DNA of 27,564 nucleotides from Syntrophaceae bacterium UBA3084 (GTDB lineage: Bacteria > Desulfobacterota > Syntrophia > Syntrophales > UBA6807). Positions within the stretch are counted from its first letter, which is position 1, and the number at the start of each line of letters is the position of its first letter. Location: the NCBI GenBank assembly GCA_002367335.1, contig DFBI01000129.1, positions 273 to 27,836 of the forward strand, in the 5' to 3' direction. Shown one piece after another: positions 22,324 through 27,564 of the stretch. Both the position numbers and the translations under genes were made by a program. The notes beneath the pieces were generated by a model that saw only the letters and a list, made by a program, of their open reading frames with translations, was not told where the DNA came from and did not search any database.

Positions 22324-24324
22324 ATGGAAATACCGCTTCTAAATGACATTGTCGTTATATTTGGACTGGCTATTGCGGTCCTTTTTATATGTCATCGACT
22401 TCGCGTGCCAACGGTTGTGGGATTTCTCCTCACGGGGATGTTCGTAGGGCCTTACGGATTTGGGCTGGTAAAGGCAGTCCATGAGGTTGAAGTTTTTGCT
22501 GAAATCGGTATTGTTTTTTTGCTTTTTACCATCGGAATCGAGTTCTCACTTGAAAGGCTGCTGCAAATCAGGAAGTCCGTCCTGATGGGCGGCTCGCTTC
22601 AGGTGTTGCTGACCTTCCTCGCTACTCTGTTCATAGCCAGGCAGTTTGGCCAGGTTCCTGGTGAGGCGATTTTCATAGGGTTTCTCGTATCCCTGAGCAG
22701 CACAGCCATTGTACTTAAACTACTCCAGGAAAGAGCTGAAGTTGACAGTCCACACGGGCGTACAACCCTTGGCATCCTGATCTTTCAGGACATTATTATT
22801 GTTCCTATGATCCTGGTCACCCCGCTACTGGTTGGCGCAACAGGGAATCTAAGTGAATCCGTCCTCATTCTCCTGGCCAAAGGAATCGGTATAATCCTGT
22901 TGGTGATGGTCAGCGCTAAATGGATTGTGCCCAAAGTATTGTACCAAATCGCAAGAACGCGCAACCAAGAAATTTTTTTATTAAGCGTGATTGTAATATG
23001 CCTTGGTGTTGCGTGGCTAACTTCCAAGACGGGGCTATCCCTTGCCCTGGGTGCGTTTTTAGCAGGATTGATCATTTCCGAATCTGAATACAGCCATCAG
23101 GCACTCGGGAATATTTTACCTTTTCGGGATGTCTTTACCAGCTTCTTTTTCGTCTCCATTGGTATGCTGCTGGATGTAGGCTTCCTTTTCCGGCAACCGG
23201 GAACCATTGTACTGATCACTTTGGGAGTTTTGGTTTTAAAATCTATCATTGCCTGTTTTGTAACAGTTTTATTAGGATTTCCATTTCGCACTTCAATCCT
23301 GGTCGGTCTTGCACTCGGTCAGGTTGGTGAATTTTCTTTCATTCTATCCAGGACCGGCGTTGAACATGGTTTGCTTGCAGGGGATAATTATCAGATGTTC
23401 CTGGCTTTCTCTGTACTTAGCATGGCGGCGACACCATTCATTATAACACTGGCGCCCCGCGCAGCCGATATTATCCTGCGGTTGCCACTGCCAAAAAGGT
23501 TAATATCGGGGTTTTATCCTGTTTCAGAGACAAAGGTTAAGGGTAAAAAAGACCACCTTATTATAATCGGTTTTGGAGTCAATGGCAGAAATGTAGCACG
23601 AGCCGCCAGGCTATCAGGTATTCCCTATGCAGTCATTGAAATGAACCCCGAAACAGTAAGGAGCGAACAAGCACAGGGTGAACCGATTTATTATGGCGAT
23701 TCAACTCAGGAGGTCGTACTTCAGCAAGCAAACGTCAAAGATGCGAGAATTGTTGTAGTTGCAATTAACGATCCCACCGCAACCCGTAGAATTACCGAAA
23801 TCATCCGGAGACTTAATCCGAAAGTTTATTTGCTCGTACGAACCCGTTATTTCCAGGAGGTGAAACCCCTGTATGAATTAGGGGCCGACGAAGTCATCCC
23901 GGAAGAATTTGAGACATCAGTGGAAATTTTCACCCGGGTTCTGGCTAAATATCTGATACCCAGAGATGAAATCGAAGCGTTGGTCGCTGAAATACGATCA
24001 GATGGTTACGAAATGTTTCGAAGCCTTTCCAAAGAGTCGTCATCTTTTTCCGATTTAAGCCTTCAGCTTCCCGATGTTGAAATCAGTACGTTGAGGGTTG
24101 TTGAAAGATCACCTTTAATCGGAAAAAGTTTAGCTGAAATTGAGCTGAGAAAGAAATATGGAGTTACGGTATTGGCAATACGTCGAAACTCACAAATATT
24201 ATCCAATCCAAACGTAAATATACCATTTTGTGCTGACGACGTGCTTTTTGTCCTTGGGCAACCAGACAGGGTTGCCGCGGTCGTTGGTTTATACCAGAAT
24301 CAAGACCCCACTTCTTCGGCATAA
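22324..24324 (+). CDS. CPA2 monovalent cation:proton antiporter with RCK (TrkA-N, TrkA-C) domains
   Basis: Inner-membrane antiporter of the KefB/KefC/CPA2 type, moving K+ or Na+ against H+. Residues 1 to about 385 form 12-13 membrane helices with VPTVVGFLLTGMFVGPYGFG, EIGIVFLLFTIGIEFSLERL, LVSLSSTAIVLKLLQERAEV, LGILIFQDIIIVPMILVTPL and LALGQVGEFSFILSRTGVEH. An RCK/TrkA-N nucleotide-binding domain follows (HLIIIGFGVNGRNVARAARL, about 411-430; conserved YGDSTQEVVL), and a TrkA-C ligand-binding domain ends the protein (about 580-660). The full 666 residues are typical. It begins alone and its 3' end overlaps rimO on the opposite strand by 25 bases. Whether it is glutathione-gated like Kef cannot be told. 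Confidence 0.93.
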   Translation: MEIPLLNDIVVIFGLAIAVLFICHRLRVPTVVGFLLTGMFVGPYGFGLVKAVHEVEVFAEIGIVFLLFTIGIEFSLERLLQIRKSVLMGGSLQVLLTFLATLFIARQFGQVPGEAIFIGFLVSLSSTAIVLKLLQERAEVDSPHGRTTLGILIFQDIIIVPMILVTPLLVGATGNLSESVLILLAKGIGIILLVMVSAKWIVPKVLYQIARTRNQEIFLLSVIVICLGVAWLTSKTGLSLALGAFLAGLIISESEYSHQALGNILPFRDVFTSFFFVSIGMLLDVGFLFRQPGTIVLITLGVLVLKSIIACFVTVLLGFPFRTSILVGLALGQVGEFSFILSRTGVEHGLLAGDNYQMFLAFSVLSMAATPFIITLAPRAADIILRLPLPKRLISGFYPVSETKVKGKKDHLIIIGFGVNGRNVARAARLSGIPYAVIEMNPETVRSEQAQGEPIYYGDSTQEVVLQQANVKDARIVVVAINDPTATRRITEIIRRLNPKVYLLVRTRYFQEVKPLYELGADEVIPEEFETSVEIFTRVLAKYLIPRDEIEALVAEIRSDGYEMFRSLSKESSSFSDLSLQLPDVEISTLRVVERSPLIGKSLAEIELRKKYGVTVLAIRRNSQILSNPNVNIPFCADDVLFVLGQPDRVAAVVGLYQNQDPTSSA

Positions 24325-25646
24325 AGATCGTATTCATCGGCTGACGTGATCCTGCAGTTTATAATGTCTCCCGGTGTCTTTTCCTGGGCATTTACGTAGG
24401 TGACCCCGTCGATATCAGGAGACTGTCTTTGTAACCTGCCGACATGCGTATAACCGGGGATGTCGGATTTTTCTTCTATTATTATTTCGTGAACAGAACC
24501 TGTAAGAGATTGATTAATCTCATAAGAGATAATCGACTGTTCCTCCATGATGATATTTCTTCTCTCTTCTTTTTCCTCTTCAGAGACCTGGAATGGAAGC
24601 TTTGCCGCTTTTGTTCCCTCTTCCTGTGAATATTTGAATACTCCCAGATGGTCAAACCGTGTTTCTTTAATAAATTCCAGAAGCCTGTTGAACTTTTCGG
24701 GTGTTTCTCCAGGAAATCCGACGATCAGCGATGTCCTTAAGGCCACACCGGGGATAATTTCCCTTGACTTTCGTATGATATCTTTGATCGATTGGCTGCT
24801 CCCCTTTCTATTCATCGATTTCAGTATATCGTCATCGATATGCTGTACGGGGATATCTATGTACTTGCAGATCTTTTTTTCTTCCACAATAGTTTCAAGA
24901 ATTTTGCTGGTTATATTAACTGGATACGTGTAAAGTAGCCTGATCCATCTGATCCCGTCTATGGATGCAAGTCCTTTCATCAAAGTGGCAAGCGTTGACT
25001 TCCCTTTTAAATCCCTTCCGTAGGCCGTTGTTTCCTGGGCAGTAAGAATAATCTCCTTTACTCCCACATTCGCGAGAAGCGCTGTTTCTTTCAGTATGTC
25101 GCCAACTTCCCTGCTCCTGAGTCTGCCACGTACCAGTGGTATCACACAGTAGGAACAATGATTGGAACATCCTTCGGCAATTTTCAGATACGCCATATAG
25201 GAAGGAGTTGATAGAATGCGGGAATAGGAAGAGTCCATGAGAAAATCCGGTTTCCCGATGAAAGACCGGTGTGTTCCAGAATCTTTCCCGTCTAGCTTGC
25301 GGATAAGGCCGGCAATATTTGGTATTTCACCCGTTCCGAGGAAAAGGTCAACCTCCGGGATTTCTTTTTCCAGAATGGCGCCATATCTCTGGGGCAGACA
25401 ACCCGATATGATCAGATATCTGCATTTCCCCTCTTTTTTCATTCGGGCCATTCGAAAGATCTCATCGATGGATTCTTCTTTGGCAGGCAGAACAAAGGTG
25501 CAGGTATTGATGAGGATGATATCTGCTTCTTCCGGGCGGGGGGTAATTTGAAAGCCGTCCTTGAAAAGAATGGCGGCCATTACTTCCGAATCAATGAGAT
25601 TTTTAGGGCATCCAAGACTTACAATGTGGATTTTCTTTTTTTCCAA
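24300..25646 (-). CDS. rimO: Ribosomal protein S12 methylthiotransferase RimO
   Basis: A radical-SAM enzyme that adds a methylthio group to a conserved aspartate of ribosomal protein S12. The N-terminal UPF0004 domain has three cluster cysteines: C13 in SLGCPKNLIDSE, C49 in INTCTFV and C83 in SGCLPQRYG. The radical-SAM motif is AEGCSNHCSYCVIP (C160, C164, C167). A TRAM domain closes the protein (about 375-445). SLGCPKN...DSE and the single TRAM mark RimO rather than MiaB. The length of 448 residues is normal. The start is TTG at 25646, one base after the ftsK stop, with GGAG (from the ftsK end) as ribosome binding site, so it is translationally coupled to ftsK. The 3' end overlaps the convergent antiporter gene. 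Confidence 0.95.
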   Translation of the reverse strand: MEKKKIHIVSLGCPKNLIDSEVMAAILFKDGFQITPRPEEADIILINTCTFVLPAKEESIDEIFRMARMKKEGKCRYLIISGCLPQRYGAILEKEIPEVDLFLGTGEIPNIAGLIRKLDGKDSGTHRSFIGKPDFLMDSSYSRILSTPSYMAYLKIAEGCSNHCSYCVIPLVRGRLRSREVGDILKETALLANVGVKEIILTAQETTAYGRDLKGKSTLATLMKGLASIDGIRWIRLLYTYPVNITSKILETIVEEKKICKYIDIPVQHIDDDILKSMNRKGSSQSIKDIIRKSREIIPGVALRTSLIVGFPGETPEKFNRLLEFIKETRFDHLGVFKYSQEEGTKAAKLPFQVSEEEKEERRNIIMEEQSIISYEINQSLTGSVHEIIIEEKSDIPGYTHVGRLQRQSPDIDGVTYVNAQEKTPGDIINCRITSADEYDLYAEEVGS

Positions 25647-25647
25647 T

Positions 25648-27564
25648 TTACTCCGATAGCTTTCTTGCCAGTACCTTTCTCGGCTTTACACCATCGGAAG
25701 GCCCAACCACTCCTTCCGCTTCCATTCTATCAATGATACGGGCAGCCCTGTTATAGCCTATTTTCAGATATCGCTGAATCAGGGAAATCGAAGCCTGCCC
25801 CAGGTCACAAACCAGTTCCACAGCAGCATCATACTTTTCATCATATTCTTCCGATTTTAGCCCTTCCCTCGATTCGGGGGTGTATTCTGAGATAGATTCA
25901 TCATACAGGGGAACCCCCTGTTTCTTTATAAACTCCACGATTCCATCTATTTCACTGTCTGAGACATAGGGACCGTGGATACGTGAAATTTTCGATGTCC
26001 CCGGTGGTATAAAAAGCATATCTCCTGCCCCGAGAAGTTTCTCCGCTCCAAGCTGGTCGAGAATTGTTCGGGAATCCACCTTCGACGACACCTGGAAGGA
26101 AATCCGGGTGGGAAAGTTCGCTTTTATGATACCGGTAATAACATCAACGGACGGTCTCTGGGTGGCCAGGATAAGATGGATCCCCGCGGCCCTGGCCATT
26201 TGCGCGAGACGTGCCAGGGATTCTTCTACATTTCTTTGTGCCACCATCATCAAATCCGCCAGTTCGTCTATGACAACAACGATATAGGGAAGCGTTGAAG
26301 GAGTTTCCTGTGCTTCCTGCTCTTTCACTGATAACTGGTCAGGACTGCCGGCAGCCGTGCTTTTATCTTCCCCTGTTTTCTCTTTCATCAACGGGGGTAG
26401 TTTGTCCCTTGTGCCCAACCCTTTTTCTACCAGCTTATTGTAACGTTCGATGCTCTTGACCCCCGCCTCAGCGATGAGCTTATATCGTCTTTCCATTTCT
26501 TCTACCAGCCACCTGAGTACCTGAGAGGCTTTTTTCGGATTTACTACGACCGGGTGGAGGAGATGGGGTATTCCTTCGTAGGCGGACAATTCAAGTCTTT
26601 TTGGATCGATCATGAGAAATTTGACCTCATCCGGCGCTGCCTTGAAAAGGATGCTGCAAATCATTGCATTAAGGGAGACGCTTTTACCAGAACCGGTGGT
26701 GCCGGCAATCAACAAATGTGGCATTCTAACCAGATCCGTTATGACAGGAGTCCCCACAATATCCACGCCTAATGCGATGGGAAGTCTGTACTTCGATTTC
26801 ATGAATGCATCATTATCAAAAACATCTTTCAGCTGTACCGGTTCTCTTTCATGATTCGGTATTTCGATGCCGATTACCGATTTTCCGGGGATGGGAGCAA
26901 CGATTCTTATGCTCTGTGCCTTTAAGGCCAGCGCAAGATCGTCGGAAAGGTTCGTTATTTTATTGATTTTTACACCGGGGGCCGGTTCAAGTTCATACAT
27001 GGCAATAACAGGACCCGGTCTGACCTCGGTAACCTTGCCTTCGACACCGAAATCCGCCAGTTTCTTTTCAAGAAGCCTGGAATTCATGATGAGGCTTTCC
27101 CTTTTTACTCTTGTGTCCTTGTGTCCTGCGTTGTCAAGAATCGTCAATGGGGGCAGGGAATAGACGCCCTCGGAATGAACAAATTCGAAGGGTATCTGCT
27201 CCGCCTTTTTTCTGCGGGTTCTTATTTCCCCCGGGAATGATTCATCTCTGATGACAGGAACATCTTTTATTGCCTTACGTTTTTTCTCTTTTGGTAATTT
27301 CCTTTTTCTTTTCAACCGTTCAATTCTTATCATAAGAAAAATCTTGAACTTCACGGAAGCGCTTTTAAGCAATGTAAAAGATTTTATGGTCAATGATACC
27401 AGTGACAGATCGAGAGTGATCATAATGGATACCACAAGAATAAGAAATAACAGGATATATGTGCCAATATGGTTGAAGTAAGATTGCATCAACCCTGATG
27501 AAAATGTTCCCAGGAGTCCTCCCGGCTTGAGATTCACCCCGGAAATGAGAATCCTGTCATAACT
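25648..27564 (-). CDS. ftsK: DNA translocase FtsK/SpoIIIE (N-terminus outside window)
   Basis: Membrane-anchored, septum-located DNA pump that clears and aligns chromosomes at division. The reading frame is open to the right edge (SYDRILISGVNLKPGGLLG...), so the initial membrane helices lie beyond 27564; the GTG at 27537 is not the start. Visible parts are the last transmembrane segment (IGTYILLFLILVVSIMITLD), a basic linker, the alpha/beta motor with Walker A GTTGSGKS (about residues 288-295 of the visible part), Walker B IVVVIDELADLMM and LILATQRPSVDVITG, and the C-terminal winged-helix gamma domain (YDAAVELVCDLGQASISLIQ to RKVL). A ~45-residue hydrophilic insertion (GLGTRDKLPPLMKEK... to ...QETPSTLPY) precedes Walker B. 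rimO follows one base later. Confidence 0.95.
   Translation of the reverse strand, partial: SYDRILISGVNLKPGGLLGTFSSGLMQSYFNHIGTYILLFLILVVSIMITLDLSLVSLTIKSFTLLKSASVKFKIFLMIRIERLKRKRKLPKEKKRKAIKDVPVIRDESFPGEIRTRRKKAEQIPFEFVHSEGVYSLPPLTILDNAGHKDTRVKRESLIMNSRLLEKKLADFGVEGKVTEVRPGPVIAMYELEPAPGVKINKITNLSDDLALALKAQSIRIVAPIPGKSVIGIEIPNHEREPVQLKDVFDNDAFMKSKYRLPIALGVDIVGTPVITDLVRMPHLLIAGTTGSGKSVSLNAMICSILFKAAPDEVKFLMIDPKRLELSAYEGIPHLLHPVVVNPKKASQVLRWLVEEMERRYKLIAEAGVKSIERYNKLVEKGLGTRDKLPPLMKEKTGEDKSTAAGSPDQLSVKEQEAQETPSTLPYIVVVIDELADLMMVAQRNVEESLARLAQMARAAGIHLILATQRPSVDVITGIIKANFPTRISFQVSSKVDSRTILDQLGAEKLLGAGDMLFIPPGTSKISRIHGPYVSDSEIDGIVEFIKKQGVPLYDESISEYTPESREGLKSEEYDEKYDAAVELVCDLGQASISLIQRYLKIGYNRAARIIDRMEAEGVVGPSDGVKPRKVLARKLSE

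Overview
The window looks like chromosomal DNA from a moderately AT-rich Gram-negative bacterium. The best fit is a deltaproteobacterium (Desulfobacterota, Syntrophales/Desulfobacterales-like). Reasons: the rpmH-rnpA-yidD-yidC-jag-mnmE order, a YidC with a large periplasmic domain, a phenylacetate-CoA-ligase-type gene paired with a tandem ACT-domain gene, an HlyD/ABC-2 exporter, and many short intergenic repeats. The taxonomic call is inference from gene content, not from a marker comparison.

Layout. (1) 1-1894: uvrB, minus strand, cut by the left edge. (2) 2240-7435, plus strand: rpmH, rnpA, yidD, yidC, jag/khpB and mnmE, then a small cysteine-containing protein I do not recognise. (3) 7444-8510: a gene graveyard on the minus strand, holding the C-terminal part of a histone-deacetylase-family gene with an in-frame TGA and the C-terminal part of a DUF4143-type ATPase gene. 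(4) 8645-9655: a SAM-dependent methyltransferase of the O-methyltransferase type. (5) 9989-14864, minus strand: a five-gene exporter operon matching E. coli ybhG-ybhF-ybhS-ybhR, except that the double ATPase YbhF is two genes. (6) 15065-16815, plus strand: phenylacetate-CoA-ligase-family enzyme plus tandem ACT-domain protein. (7) 17029-24324, plus strand: hemolysin III-family membrane protein, tex, FGGY sugar kinase, and a CPA2 cation/proton antiporter with RCK domains. (8) 24300-27564, minus strand: rimO and an ftsK/spoIIIE translocase cut by the right edge. The antiporter and rimO overlap tail to tail by 25 bases.

How the genes work together. Block 2 couples ribosome assembly, tRNA processing and membrane insertion (L34, RNase P protein, YidD, YidC, the RNA-binding Jag/KhpB and the tRNA modifier MnmE). 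Block 5 should form one tripartite efflux machine with two different ATPases and two different permeases. In block 6 the ACT protein may sense an amino acid or aromatic ligand for the CoA ligase (inference).

The most distinctive signal outside the genes is a set of short intergenic elements. Many are bounded by inverted copies of a sequence like CGTAAAAAGTCA / TGACTTTTTACG. One (16841-16995) is a clean 155-bp MITE-like unit with perfect 21-bp terminal inverted repeats and a 10-bp direct repeat at its edges. Another shares a 75-bp core, 73 of 75 identical, placed just upstream of both uvrB and tex in the same orientation relative to each gene. I found no CRISPR array, tRNA, rRNA, complete transposase or recognisable new defence or biosynthetic system.
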